Shown: in pieces, positions 35,207-48,623 of the stretch
How the letters are laid out: every line of letters begins with the position of its first letter
Position numbering within the stretch: position 1 is the first letter of the stretch
Source of the DNA: Stenopsyche tienmushanensis
Lineage: Eukaryota > Arthropoda > Insecta > Trichoptera > Stenopsychidae
Direction: 5' to 3'
DNA length: 64,000 bases
Assembly (NCBI GenBank): GCA_008973525.1
Contig: WACJ01000039.1
Coordinates: 1,426,001-1,490,000, forward strand
Notes under the pieces: model-generated
Told to the model about the DNA's origin: nothing
What the model saw: only the letters and a program-made list of their open reading frames with translations
Database searches by the model: none
Translations under genes and position numbers: made by a program

Positions 35207-35755
35207 TGTTTTCAATATGATGTATGTACTGCAGATTGATCTAATTGTTATCTATTTATATATATTTTTTCTTATTTATTATTAATCTGACTGATATGAC
35301 TTGAAAAAATATTATTGTAGCGTTGCCTCCCATGATAGCTTTATTTATCTATATAAGTATATCAACTGTGATCTTTTTTTTCAAAGTATATTAATTGATT
35401 TAATAATATTACATACATAGATTGCATGATTTCTTCGCTTATTATTTATTACTCAAGTATACGATCAATCATATTGTGCAAATATGAGTTACGATCAAGT
35501 ATTAATGTGTATCTGTAATCACTAAAAGGTTATTAAAATTAACTTTTCGTTGTGTAACATGCTTTTAGTAAAAATATTTTGAATACAGTATTAGTAGTCA
35601 CATTTCCATTCTTTTTCTGTTCAAATAATTTGCACGATTTTTTAGAATAGCTTATTGAATAGAGTTTTGAAGGCACGTAAATTATTATATTATCTTTTAT
35701 TTATTTATTTTTTTTATACTTAATTGTTATCCATTTATGTTTTAATACAAATAAA
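35207..35755 (+). other. PDSS2-C 3' UTR and polyadenylation candidate
   Basis: Shares early 3' UTR blocks with B (AATCTGACTGATATGACT-like) and the AAATAAAGGATT block ending with AATAAA at 35750-35755. Confidence 0.45.
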
Positions 35756-35759
35756 GGAT

Positions 35760-38700
35760 TGTTTTTATACTTTTTTAAAAGGCGATTTTAATATATTAAT
35801 TGACTGAGAATTACTGAGACTTTATAGAACTTCAAAATTTATTTATTTCAGAATCTTACTGGTAATGCGAAACACATGTTAAACAAAAAAATCCCATATT
35901 TATAAATGTAAAATATGATGTGTTTCATGCTTAAAAAATATTTAAAAAAGTGCATGTCGTTTCAAACAAAATTATACATTGTTATTATTTATGATGCCTA
36001 TTTTTTTATTTGCCAGAAAGCTTTTTATATTGTAGCGAAGAGTGCTTTAGCGTAGAGCTTCTTAATAGGTTGGATTAATAGAGTGTTCTTAGGAGGCAGA
36101 AACTGGATCTTGATGAATTCTTCATAGAGGTCATCTTCTAGTGGAACAAGTGCTGATTGGCTGAAAGTTTTGTGAGTATTGGTATATGATTGCGATCAGC
36201 TTATTATAATAAGATATACTCACCGCCGCTTGTAATGCGAATTACTTTCATATGTAAGCGATTATTTAATTATCCAATAGTTTCCGGGATCTAATATTAG
36301 ATTGTCCCATTAGGAATATCATTTTTTAAATGAAACAAAAAAATTATTAAACCATTTCATCGATACAATGTATTATCCTTCAGTAGATGGAAGCTTTTCC
36401 TATCTATTGAAATTTTTTTTATTCCAGAAGAATAAAATTCAATGGGTTAGGATATAAAATATGTTTCAATTCCTTTTTTCACCTCTTCTATATTTATGAT
36501 TTTTTTTCCCGATAAATAGTCTGTGTTGGATTTGATTGAAATGCAGTTTTTTTTTTAGAAAATAACATTCTCTAACAAAATATACAATATGTGTTATCAA
36601 AGGGATGGCTGAGACACAACTGATGATCAATAATATGCGGTGTGTAATTGTTGGAGTAAAATAAAAAAACATGTTTTCTTTCTTTTCTTTAATAAAATTA
36701 AATATAATCGCTTATAATATACGGTAGTAATAATAAATATTGAAGTATGGTCACTAAAACCAACATGATGGCTTCACACTTAAATCTACGAGGATATATT
36801 TATTTTTCACAACGAAAATAAATGAATTGTCTTGAAAATGATATAATTTTCACATTATCTTACTGATAAAATTATAATATAAAAGTAAAATAGTAAACAC
36901 AAACATGAACATAAAATAGTAAAAAATTTTGAAATAATGTAAATCATCCTCATTATTTTCACAAGTGCTATTTTAAATATTAATTTTAAAAATGGTAATC
37001 AACCAATAAATAGGTTATTCGAGGATATGAATGATTTTCATATTTAAAAACAAATGTATTTGGCAGTGATTCGTATGTAGAATAAATTAATAAATAAAGA
37101 AAGTTTGTATGAAATAATTTTAAGCTGCCATACTCAGAAATAGTTCATCATCGGCTAAAATTACTATAAAACTTCCACATCATATACATATAAACGTTAA
37201 AAAAAGACTATGTGATATGCTCAAAATAATCGACGAATTAAAGAAAAAACCTATTCTTAGAATAAATTAATACACAAATGGCAAGATTTAAAAAGATTTT
37301 CACTTTTTTGTAATATTACAATAATGTAAAAATATTTTTTGGGTAGGATTTTTATTTTCAGCTGTTTGACAAGTTCCTACCTACCACCATAATATATTTT
37401 GGCAACGCCTAGTCTATACAATCAACTTATATTACTACTAATCAGCGAGAAAATGTTGAGAATTTGGTGTTCAGTTACATTAATATATATGATTGAAGTT
37501 ATCACTACTTTTCACCTTTGCGTCTCGACATTCTCCCGATTTCAAACGATTCGCGAATTCCTAAACGATACATATAATTTTTCAATCGCACTCGGGGTAT
37601 TAAAAATATAGTTAACTATATTGATAAGACTAACACTTAATTTCAATTTTGGTAAAAATCTTGTTTAATACAAGTAATTTAATGTCATTTTATTCACACA
37701 TAATGGACCAAAAATATATGATATAATTTTTTTTCAACCAAATTGTATTCACAATATGGCGCTGTGCTACAATTTATACAAACACTCCAATAATTGAACA
37801 ACATGCCCATGATGACAAGATTTTATAGCTCGATTAAGTCATAAATATCATAGATCGGAAGATAAAAATGCTATCGCTTTGGTTTATAAATACATATCTA
37901 CGTAAAAAAATGAAATACTGGAAGAAGGTAATCATTTAACTTTTGGTTTTGTATACTTATTTTAAACATTCTCGACATTTAAAATCTGTTCCGCAACAGA
38001 AACCTTTATTTGATTCTTTCATAATTACTAAAAGTGATTCTCTGAACCACAAATAAAAATATGGTAACACCATACTATAGGGTATGGCACAGAATACTTC
38101 CTTAAATAAAATCTTAGAAATTATCAATGCGAAAATTCAATGCTCACACATGCCATGCACATTGATCATCATGAGTATTCTTTTCACCATACATAAAAAA
38201 CATGCATTCTTCGTCTACTTAAAACTTTAATTATTACTTTATAAATAAAATTAAAAGCCTATTAAAATGATCTTTAAAAGCCATCGTAAATATGATAATT
38301 AAAAAATGACACTTACAAAAATAGTACAAAAATATTCAAATAAATACAAAGTGAAATAACGTCCTTCGTGTAACCACAACGTTCCTATTACGAACTAAAC
38401 TAAAAGTAACCTATAGGTAAGGTAAAATTACTCATCAAAAATAAATAATGAAGTATAAGTTATATACTTTTATGAAATATTGATAAAATAATGTAGAAAT
38501 ATAAAATAAGTTACTAACGCTAGTAATACACACTTCCTTAGAATCCTAATTGTAAAAGCACTCATTTCAATTATAAAAAATAATAACCTAAGAATACAGC
38601 ACAGTGTACGTCAATCATAATGATAATCGTCTAAAATAAAATCACTAAACAGGATAAATGTGACGATCGTCAGAATAGTCACGCAATCGCTCATCATCAG

Positions 38701-39300
38701 TGTAAAGGCCCTCGCTTTATGTTCATCTGTATATATAAATTTTGCTCGTTTTCCCTCGTCCGCAAATGGAAATGTGATGTTTTGTACTTTTGGTTTAGTT
38801 TTAGGTTGGGTTAGTTGCATTATATGAATATGAGATCATTTTTATTAATACTTAAAAAAAATCTTATCGTATAAATTCAGCCTGTCGCGGCCAAGTAAAA
38901 TTTATACAGTATAAATTTTTACCTCGCACAATAACTTACAAAATCATCAACACTCCTCTATCACCACTTCTAATGATAACTTAGTCTCTGAATTTTGGCA
39001 AAGTCTACATGTACAATATTCATTAATTACGCTCCGACTAAAAAAGTTATACACATGGACACCATGTGAATCTATATATCAGATTGTGCCATTTACTAAA
39101 CAGCTATAATATGTATCTTAACAAAATGTACTCTTAAATGCACCTCTTACGGAAAGTCGAAGACTGCCTGGAATGATCGTGCTGATCCGCCTCTCATTTG
39201 CGGCAGTCTATGTTTAATTAATATTGAAATATTTACATCCGATGAAAAACACATGCAATATTGCAATCGATAATATTTCGATAGTTATGAAAATATTTAT
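35760..39300. other. Intergenic DNA between PDSS2-C and Tet
   Basis: Very AT-rich. Apart from the mariner remnant at 36295-36560, nothing was recognised. The right end (about 39.0-39.38 kb) should include the Tet 3' UTR. Confidence 0.5.
36295..36560 (-). pseudogene. mariner remnant, sister of 8539-8860
   Basis: Shares AGATTGTCCCATTAG and TTTTTAAATGAAA with 8541-8575, and GTTGGATTTGATTGAAATGCAG with the segment near 8790. It is more decayed, and no translation of useful length remains. Confidence 0.6.
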
Positions 39301-39314
39301 TCGCATCCTTTATT
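39296..39314 (-). terminator. Tet polyadenylation signal candidates
   Basis: Two AATAAA hexamers on the minus strand (39309-39314 and 39296-39301) lie about 70 to 90 bases beyond the Tet stop codon. Others exist further left, so the true site is uncertain. Confidence 0.3.
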
Positions 39315-39383
39315 TGTCAAAGGATTTGGGTATTCGACTGATGGCTGATTTGCAGCTCGCTCCGGAGCTGCATTCTTTTTTTG

Positions 39384-42300
39384 TCAGGCACCCGACTCCT
39401 GATAAGGACCCGTTACCATGCAGGGATGCATGGGAAATAATGTCGTCCAAGACATGGTGGTTAATGTAGACGCTCTCATCATAATTTGTTTGCTATTTTT
39501 ACTGTTGGACGTTGCGTCTACTAAAGCAGCGAACGAACTGTAACCCCCGGGGATTTCGTCAGAAGAATCTTTTCGTTTTTCGAGCTTGCTATAAAAATTC
39601 GCATTTTGTAACGCATCAGGAGATGCTGGCACGCTAGACGGTGTGGTGGGTGTATTGACGGTTGTCGTGGGACTGGTCGTCGTGGAAGCCGTGATCCCTA
39701 ATTTTTTAAGACGCATCTTTTCTTCCCACTCTTCCAGACCGTGTTTGGGCCTATTCAAATTTCTATGTTGATAGAAGACTAGTGAAATTCGAGTGGGGTT
39801 GAGTCTGTTTGGATTTTTCAACGCCGTCGTTGCATGCATTTCATGTTTGGCACATTCAAATAAAACACTCCCGTGTCCTAAAGCGATTGCGACTCCTCCC
39901 ATTTGACTGTCTTTGAAACATTCTAAATTGTCAACGAAATCTGTAACTTCTCCGATTGGCTCTGATTTTGGCGGTTCTGGTGGATATGGTATGGAGAATG
40001 GCGGTGGATATATACACCAGTTAGGTGAGGATTGACACCAATTCGGACTCGCATTTTGATGATAGAAATTTGGCGTGAAATTGGGATAATTTTGATAACC
40101 ATAAGAGTTATAACAATGAGGATTCCTTAAAAACTCCTCCCTTTTCAATTTTTCAGCATTATAATAAGCAAGATTGTAATCGTTATAAGTATTTTCATAT
40201 GGATTAAAATGCCCGTAAGGATTAGGCGTGAAGGGATATGCATTAGCGACTTGTGGGTAGTTTCCGTATCCTTGCATATGATGACTTTGAGCAGCACTAT
40301 AAGTATTCTGATTAATTGGAGAATAATTATTCGCAGGATATTCACTAATATTGGGTTTTGTAGGACACAGCGGGGACATTGTTTGATTTGTGTCGTGGGC
40401 TATTGTATAATTTTGTTGATTTAAATTTGCAGGATTTTGAACGGTATTTCTATTATCATATGGACTACGATTTTCAAATCCGTTATTAACATTTGGTTTT
40501 TCAGATGGTGGAAAAGGTTTTAGAAAAGTGGACCCTTCAGAGTTTTCCGGGGAACTCGGAATATTATGCTGGGACCTTGAAGGGGGTCTTGCTTTTGGAA
40601 CTCGAAAAACAGAATTTTCATTTTGTCCATTTGGAGTTATAGGACTACTTTGTTCCCAGGATCTATTAGATGTTGGAGTACCAGGAGTACTGTTATCCCA
40701 ACTTTTTGGAGTTGTATTATGAAAAGTGGGTGTGGTTGGAGTGCTTGGACTCCATGATTTATTTGGTATTTGAGGCACAGGATTGCTATTATCCCAATTA
40801 GAGTGCGGTATTATTAATTTTTCCGGAGTTTTCCATCCATGCTTTTGTGGCTCATGTGGTATGGTTAAATCTTTATTCTGTTGTGGTGAGAAATGCATTT
40901 TATTATTCATTGCTTCTATAGAAAACATATGGGGTCCTGGATTTTTATTTTCTGATAATTTGGTGCGAGCGTGAATTTCATTGATGCTAGGTAGTTTGGC
41001 ATTATGATCGATCATTTGAGATTTGGACATATCATAGTCTAAACAATGATTGGGATTTGTATTTTCTGGTAGTTTCATGGGATCTTCATAGCTCCTATTA
41101 TTTAATTTAGACGGCGACATATCACCTGATTTAATAGAATTATCTAAAACTGATGTATTATCAGTATTAGGATCTGTTACTGATGTCCGACCACTATTTG
41201 ATAGCGGCGTTCCCGTTGTGCGTACAGAATCTGGACTGTAATTATTAGACGAGGCGTTCAAATTAGCAGTGGTAGAATCAGGATCTTCTTTAATGGGAGT
41301 ATTTACTCTATTGAAATGAAAGTTTTCTTGATTGTTATAATCAGCCCATTGATTGGCACCGGCTGCTAAATTTGGAATATGATAATTAGTATTTACTACT
41401 TGACGTTTATTTGCATCGGGTATGTTTTCAAGTTGCATTTGAGGTGGATTATTTGATGCTGGATCAAGAAGAGGATGATGTGGATGCGTCGGTGCGTATA
41501 AAGGATTTTGATGATGTAAATTATGATTATAGCTTGCTTCATATGTATTATAAGGTGAATCTAACACGGTGCTTGATATGTGATTACTTTGTAGCTGGGC
41601 ATCAGTGAAATTATCAATCATTGATGCCATATCTAACAATGTAGGATTTGTTAAATTGGGATTTAACAAACTAGAGGCTGACGGGCTTAACATATTTGGG
41701 TTGCCGAATGCTGAATTATAGTGAGGAGATGAGTTAGCAAATCCTGTTGACAAGTTGTTATTGGCTTGATTTATAGACGTTGGTGTCCGAATGGGAGAAA
41801 CGCTATTGTGCAGTCGAGGACTAATATTATTATTGGACATATTTCTCGCCATTTCTGGGTGCGAACTTTGCGATATTCTCGGACTGCTTGGTGTATTTGG
41901 ATGTCTATTTTTATTTGCTGCATTAGACTGATTAACGTTTGGACTTGGAGTTTGACTGCCAGTGTTGTTGGTATCGTTTACTTCCTCTTCTTTTCGTTTT
42001 TTACCATGTCGTCTGCACGGTTGTAAAGGAACAGAACGCACTCGTACTTCGCATGGATATCTGGAAAGAATATTTAAATTATAACATATTCTGATGAAAA
42101 TGTAATCTCTTACATTTTACTACATGCAATTAATATTCGATAATAGAAAATTGATTTTTACAGCCAAACTCACTTGTCAAGAATTTCTAAAGCTCCAGTT
42201 TTAATCTTTTCTTCTTGCCCTTCTTTAGAACCAAACTCATCAGTTGTATCTAATACATAGAGAGGAAGTACATGTAATTGTTCATCAGGTGGTTTGCTTA

Positions 42301-45300
42301 ATGATCGATGCCTAGCGAGTGTCACTACAGCTGTACATCCGTTATTCATATTGTGAAGGTCACGATGGGAATGAGCACAGAAGTCGATACACGCCGTTAC
42401 ACCTATTCAAATAAAATTGTAAAAATGTAAATTGTTTTGACAAAAAGTTAAATGCTTACATCCTACAAACATTTTGATAAAAGATTAAAGATTTATAAAT
42501 AATAGTGTTGAATAAATTTAAATTATGACCATTTATTTATCCTTATGTGGTCATCGTTAGACATTGTTCTAAAATTATTTTTTCCCTAAACAAATGTTAA
42601 GTTTGATTATGTATTGTTTGATATTGTGAATATGAAGTATCAAGTGAAATAAAACATAATATATTTACCTGAAAAAGGTCGACCAACTTTAAAACCAAGC
42701 CTACATTCCGAAGCTTCCCTCTCAAATTGGCATTGATTGTCGAACGCTTTAGGTGCAAGATTCATATAGAGCGGACTTAATAGCGTAGCTAACATGTGCA
42801 TACGTTCTTCAATTTCTGTTTCTTCCGTCTTTACTGAAAGTCTGAATTTTCTTACAGTTTTCGAGCGAGCATATTTGCATCCATTATAATACATAGACCA
42901 CGAGCACCCAAAACTAAAAGATGCGCCACATGTTTCTGGATCGAGACCTGAAACAAACATTATACGTTAAATATTTGAAATTTATTAACAAATTTAAATG
43001 CAAAATTATATACATGACATTTTTAAGTAATGAGCAATTATTTAAAACCAGTTGTGCTCATCAATGATTGACCTAATATATATATATTGCTGATAGTACT
43101 TCCTTACCTTGACAAGCACATGTGCGATTTTCATTCGTGGCACAACGTCTGGTTGTGGGCAATCCGTAGCGATTCAATTTATGTGCCAAAAGACTGTAAT
43201 CCAAATCTGCTTCAGATGCTGGAACACCTTCCCATGCAACGAGGCATACTACAATCCAAGCAGTCGGACATTTGTGACCACTTCTGAATTTAACGACAAC
43301 GAGAACTTTTTCAGTATATCCAGAACGCCTGATAACCTATTTTTCAAAATAAACATTTATAAGAATACTAATTGTAAATTTATTATTTTAATATATTTAT
43401 GCAATTGTACTGACCCACTTAGCCATAGGACAACCTTGTGTGGTTTTCCCTTCTTTTCCAGTGTAACATATTTTCTCAATACGCAATTCTTTGCCACTTA
43501 AACCAGTTCGTGTTTCTAAATCTTTTCTGAGTTCAGTCAGACTGGATGCAGCACCTATAAAGAGAATAATTAAAATTAAACTATGCACTTAAAAATATGT
43601 ATATTGGAATGCTTACGAATTTAATTGAACGAACCTAAATGAGTGTAGTAACTTCCAGGTTCAGGCGGATTCTTATCGGCTGTGAAACAATTGCATTCCG
43701 GTACTTCAGTTCGACAATTGTTTTTTAATCTCTCTATATTCTCTTGGAATTCTTTAGTCAATGGGCTTTCTGCTTTTATTTCGGTAATTTTGGATTTATC
43801 ACCTGCCGTTTCCACGTTATTGATCCCAAAATTTGTTGCTTTAGTTGTAACTGCTGGTTTGTCAGTCTTTTTATTGGTACTATCTGGTTCTTCTTCTAAG
43901 ATTTCATCTTTGGTTTGAAGTCCCATGCAAGCCCCGTCTCTTAAATGTTCAGGCGGTGGTTTTTTGGTTGAACCTTGTCTACAACAGGAATAACCCACTT
44001 CGTTCTTGAACGAGGCCGGTCCTCCGTCGCCGACATACAAATAAAGAGATTTTTCCGGTTTGATGATGCCAAAATTGAAGCTCTTATATATTTTATGACC
44101 CGGTGGTGAATTCTCAGATTTAATTTGTTCAACGTAATAAGATTGACCAGGCGGTGGTAGGTCGGATGGTAAATTATGCCTTGAGATATTTAAATCAGTA
44201 GGTTTTTTATCGTTGTCGATTCTACTGAATTTTGAAATGTGATGAGTATTATCATATGGCTTGGTAATCTGTGCTATGTTATAGCTTTGCTCGGAGATGG
44301 GCGGTTTCTTCTTTCCGTATTGATAAACGTCATGTTGACTATAAGGCACCTCATTTTGTTGAAAATTCTTCTGACTAAAGACTTCCTGTTTAATGGTTGA
44401 TATGGGTGGTAAAACTGTAGTGTTCGTGTTCTTCTTATGAGCGTTGGTATTGCTCTGAGTGAAAATTGGAGGTTTGTATGTCTCTTGATGGTGTGATGTT
44501 TGCGGTTGAGATCTTTGCAACGCCATGGGAGGAAGATGATTAGGTATCGGGTATTGATAGGGTCCTCTGTGCTGTTGAATGGCTTCCACTTTTGATCTTT
44601 CTTCGTTTGGATATTGGTATGAATCCGTTATTTCTACCTTAGGGATTAGCGGGGCCAGGTTGTTTTTGTATTTAGGATCCGATTGATCCGTCGGGTATCC
44701 CTTGTTGGGATGCATGGTCGCATTGACGTCTCGTCCCATTGTGTTGTTCTGTTGGTTCATTTCTGAAACTGGTCCGATCGTCATTTTATTCTGGAAATCT
44801 TTGCTGTCGGTGTTGTTGTAAGCGGCATTTTCTGCGTCGTACATTTCAGCATATTTCATGAAATTTTCATAAGATGAATTCCCATACATTGGTTGCTGAT
44901 GTCTGGATCTTTCGTCTACGCACTGGTTTGGCGCAACGGCGTGAGCGTTGTGCGGTGCAGATACTGGAGTAAAAGCTACTCCTGTTGGTTTCGGTTGATT
45001 TCTTACGTCAGTACCTCCCTCCCAAACTGGATGGCCACCACCTCCGAAGTCACCCAAAATTGGATTGAAATTTTGGGTGCCCTGTATATAATTACCAGAT
45101 CCGCGATAAGTAGCTGGATCCGCGCGGTAATTATCTCGAAGATGGTGGCTATGCGATAAAAAATGACCGGTAGTTTGTTGGGGGTCGACAATTGCCTTTG
45201 AGTGATGTTCGTCGTTGGGTGCTATGGAATGTAAAGGACCCGGCGGCTGTCCTTTGTCGGGAGGCGTCGCGTTCCCAGTTCCGTCTTGGCAGTTCGATTG

Positions 45301-45412
45301 CTTGTTTAGTATCATTGTTTTAAGCCTTGAGTTCAAATTTACTCGATCGGCTTGGGAAAACATTTGGTGGTCAGCTGGTTCTGTGCGCTGACTCCAAGTC
45401 CAGCTCGGTTGT

Positions 45413-45444
<32 letters not shown>

Positions 45445-45505
45445 TTGCTGCTGCTGTTGCTGCTGCTGTTGCTGCTGCTGCTGTTGCTGCTGCTGTTGTT
45501 GTTGC

Positions 45506-45546
<41 letters not shown>

Positions 45547-46555
45547 CTGTTGTTGTTGTTGTTGTTGTTGTTGTCCAGGTCCGCTATATGCGCCTGGGTA
45601 CCCGCTACAGTTGAGTGAGGCTTGCTGCGGACCGCTGCTCGCCTGCAGGTACCCAGGCGAGGCGTTTCCCGACTGCTGATTGTGCGTCTGGTTGCCCACC
45701 TGGGTTTGGTGAATTTGTCGATTTGAAGAATTTCTATTCTCAGAAGCTTGTCCATTTCCTCCGTTGACTGATGAAAAATTAGAATCGCCCTGTCCACCCG
45801 CTGATGAAACCGGCGGTGTGTTATAACCGGCAGGAGTGCATCCCGAACTGGGTGTGAATCCAACCGGGGATTGGGTGTAAAGCGGTGTGGATTGGGGGGT
45901 CATCGAGTTAGATAGTGAGCCTGCATGACTGTATATCGGAGTGCCCTGTCCATTTTGATAGGGACCATTGGTTCCAACCGAGGCAGGTCTGGAGTGCGCA
46001 GGAGGTTCCATGGAAGTCGGCGTCGTAGCCGGTTGAGGGGTGTAGCTCTGCGAATGTTGATATTCGGTGGTGTATTGAGTGTTGCCGTTTCGAAGGCTCT
46101 GTCCGATGGGTGCAGAGGAAGGCGACGCCGAGGGGGGCGGCGCCGGTACGTGCGGGTAGCCCCCACGGGGGGCGTTTGAAGGGGGACGTTGCGTCTGCAA
46201 CAATTGTACGGAGGAATTTTGGGGATAAAAGGCCGTCGCCGTACTATCGAAGGCATTCGGAACTATATTCTGGACTGTGTACGTCGGCGTCGTTTGATAA
46301 AGGTGGGTCGAATTGGAATATCCTGCTGCATGATTGGCCTGATACTCTAAAGACGTTTGGCCAGCTTGCGGAGGCAACTGTTGAATGAATTGGTTTTGCC
46401 AACCTGCAATGCAAAAACATACAAAAAAATCACAACCTGACCGAGATGAAATATTCCTTTTTGAGTACAAAATAAAATAAAGACTTACCCTGCGAAGGAT
46501 CAGCTTGCCATGTTGGAAATCTATTAGGGTCTCCCGCGTAGAAGGGCATCGGTGC
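39384..46555 (-). CDS. Tet: Tet 5-methylcytosine dioxygenase, 3' exons (partial)
   Basis: Minus-strand exons 46489-46555, 43635-46403, 43415-43554, 43108-43336, 42669-42947, 42174-42402 and 39384-42060 join in frame through GT-AG sites to about 2129 residues ending TGPYQESGA. Tet enzymes are nuclear Fe(II)/2-oxoglutarate dioxygenases that oxidise 5-methylcytosine; insect Tet is also linked to RNA N6-methyladenine or hydroxymethylcytosine. Order: a Pro/Ser/Gln-rich region with a 55-Gln tract (45409-45573); the Cys-rich domain ([53 protein letters not shown]); the double-stranded beta-helix with iron-binding HRD ([12 protein letters not shown], about residue 1175); a low-complexity Asn/Pro/Ser-rich insert of about 700 residues; then the last strand with the third iron ligand His ([12 protein letters not shown], codon 39834-39836) and the [12 protein letters not shown] 2-oxoglutarate-binding segment. 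The expected catalytic residues are present. A CXXC exon and the start codon were not found and should lie further right. Confidence 0.96.
45409..45573 (-). repeat. Polyglutamine-coding triplet repeat in Tet
   Basis: 55 consecutive glutamine codons, CAG and CAA intermixed (CTG/TTG on the plus strand). Interruption by CAA should make it less prone to slippage than pure CAG. Long leucine or alanine open frames seen in the other strand or frames here are shadows of the repeat. Confidence 0.97.
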
Positions 46556-48189
46556 CTGTAAAAAAACAAGACGAAATGTTAAACCGAAGCAGTAAAAAAG
46601 ATAGTAAAAACTGCTAATCGAATAAAAAGCGCAGAAGGCAACGGCATCCTCATAACAAAAAAGGGTTTCATAAAAGTTTGGGTTATAAATATTTTCGTTA
46701 TTTTGACATCGTCGTAAACATTCAGCCTATATAGTTGTTTTGTATTTTATGAATTTATATACAAAACCATTCAATCTGCTGAAATTTAAACAAATTAAAT
46801 TATTTCAGAAATTACAAGCATTGATAATCGAACACTGAAGAAAACATGGACAAATAATTTTAAATGAAAATTTAGCATAATTCGATAGTTGCAGTTTAAA
46901 AGTGTTCTTTCATAATATATTGGAATAGCAAGTGGCAATAAATAGGCGAAGACTTGTTTAGCTCGTAATGTCTGGCAATATAATTTGCTTGGATATTCCA
47001 AAAAGACTGAATTTCACGATCCAATATCCAAATATGTATTAAAATAATAATGTGATAATTTAGAAAAATAGAAAATTAACATCGAACGTAGAGAAGATGT
47101 AGACATAGACGACGTTCAAATGTATAGAAGATCTATGGATTGGGTCGATTATTAAAAACAATGAGACTCATTTTGACAAGCTTCACTCGCTGTATATTTC
47201 AAAAAATGCATAAATAAAATGGGCAATGGAAGAAGCCCTTTTTTATTTATTACTTTTAAATCTTTCTTATAAATTTCACAAACATTCTGTTGTTGGTTCG
47301 TCGCGATTGCAATATAATATTCGTATCAAACTCTGGCCCATACATTTCCGTTTTAATCAAGTTCATTATTAGTTGTGTTGTGTGGTTATATGCGCGCGCA
47401 TCCAAATTTATTGGAAATTAATTTAATGGAATTAATACTACATTAATTCCATTTAATAGCGTTCGGGGAAGTTGTGCTATAATAGGAACGGGATTCGATT
47501 ACAATCTGAAATGCTACAATTGCAGCAATAACATTAAGGATTTCAATTAACAGCTCCGCACGCCATTATCTAAATACTACGATCGTGACTTAATAGATTT
47601 AAACCGCTCGAATCGATTTATTATTTCGATTAACCATTTCGCAACGAATGCGAACGATTCGATTAGTATTTTAGATCCGATTGGCGTAGGTCAGGCGTGA
47701 TCATTTCGGCCTTTTTTTGATTTCCGACGGAATAATTTGTCCCGTTTTTGGTGTGGGTGAAGGGTTTTGGGCTAAACGTTAACCCCCGAAAGGTCATAGA
47801 CATAAGACGTCTGGATGGGAGTAGACATTTGGCTGTTATATAATTCAGAATGCAGACAATGACTACCTGGGGATACGCGGCGGTAGTTAAATCCGAAATG
47901 AAACTTTCCTTAATGGCCGAGGGCTTTTGTATTTTAATTCGATCGTATTTATTTTAATAAAGTTCCGTTTATATGGTAGTTTCATCCGCGCCCTTTCAAC
48001 AGGTAAAGGGAGGATTTTATTATGGACAATTTTAGCGACGATTAGCGCCATTTATAAAAACGTAAGCTCGAGGACTTAATCCTTTCAATACAACTTTCTA
48101 AATAAAGATGCTACCAATTGTTAGTATATTTGTATGTCCTTTCGTTTTTGTCTCATTGATTGTTACATCAAAATACAGTTTCGAAATAT

Positions 48190-48623
48190 TGCTACTCAAT
48201 GATATGACGACCATATCTTATCGTCTTTTGCAAGCAACGAAAGCTTTTGATTGTACCTGTTACCGACATCAAACGTATTCCTGTTTCTTTCCTGAAGAAA
48301 CCACATATTCAAAGCTTCCTTCACCTCTGGATGTTTAGTTTTCTTGAAAGTTTGCCTTTTGCCTGGCCCACAATCAATAGTGTAGACGAACTTTTGAATG
48401 TTCTTGTGATTCTTTTTTGTATAAAAAATTGTGGATTGTCCTGTGTCGTTTTCACTTTCCAACTTACAAAATGATTCATTACGATTTAGGCGGTCCAGAA
48501 TCAAACTTTTGCATTTTTTATATTGACGGAACTTTACCGTACATATGTATTACACTTGTATTGGGATGTCGGACTACATGAGGCGCCGGATTAGACTGGG
48601 GCCGGATTACCACGGGTCTATTG
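48190..48623 (-). pseudogene. pogo/Tigger-like element, copy 2, with transposase fragment
   Basis: The minus-strand frame 48504-48196 reads as a jerky/Tigger N-terminal DNA-binding region: ILDRLNRNESFCKLESE, a helix-turn-helix-like part, KKNHKNIQKFVYTID, and VKEALNMWFLQERNRN, matching the CENP-B-type HTH arrangement. The right end GGGTCTATTG abuts TA (48624-48625) and matches the inverted end of copies 1 and 3. The rest of the transposase is absent. Confidence 0.75.

Noticed and set aside
45327..45863. Long Leu-, Ala- or Asn/Ser-rich open frames on both strands
   Set aside because: They are other-frame readings of the Tet glutamine repeat, which itself sits in a frame supported by splicing and domain content.
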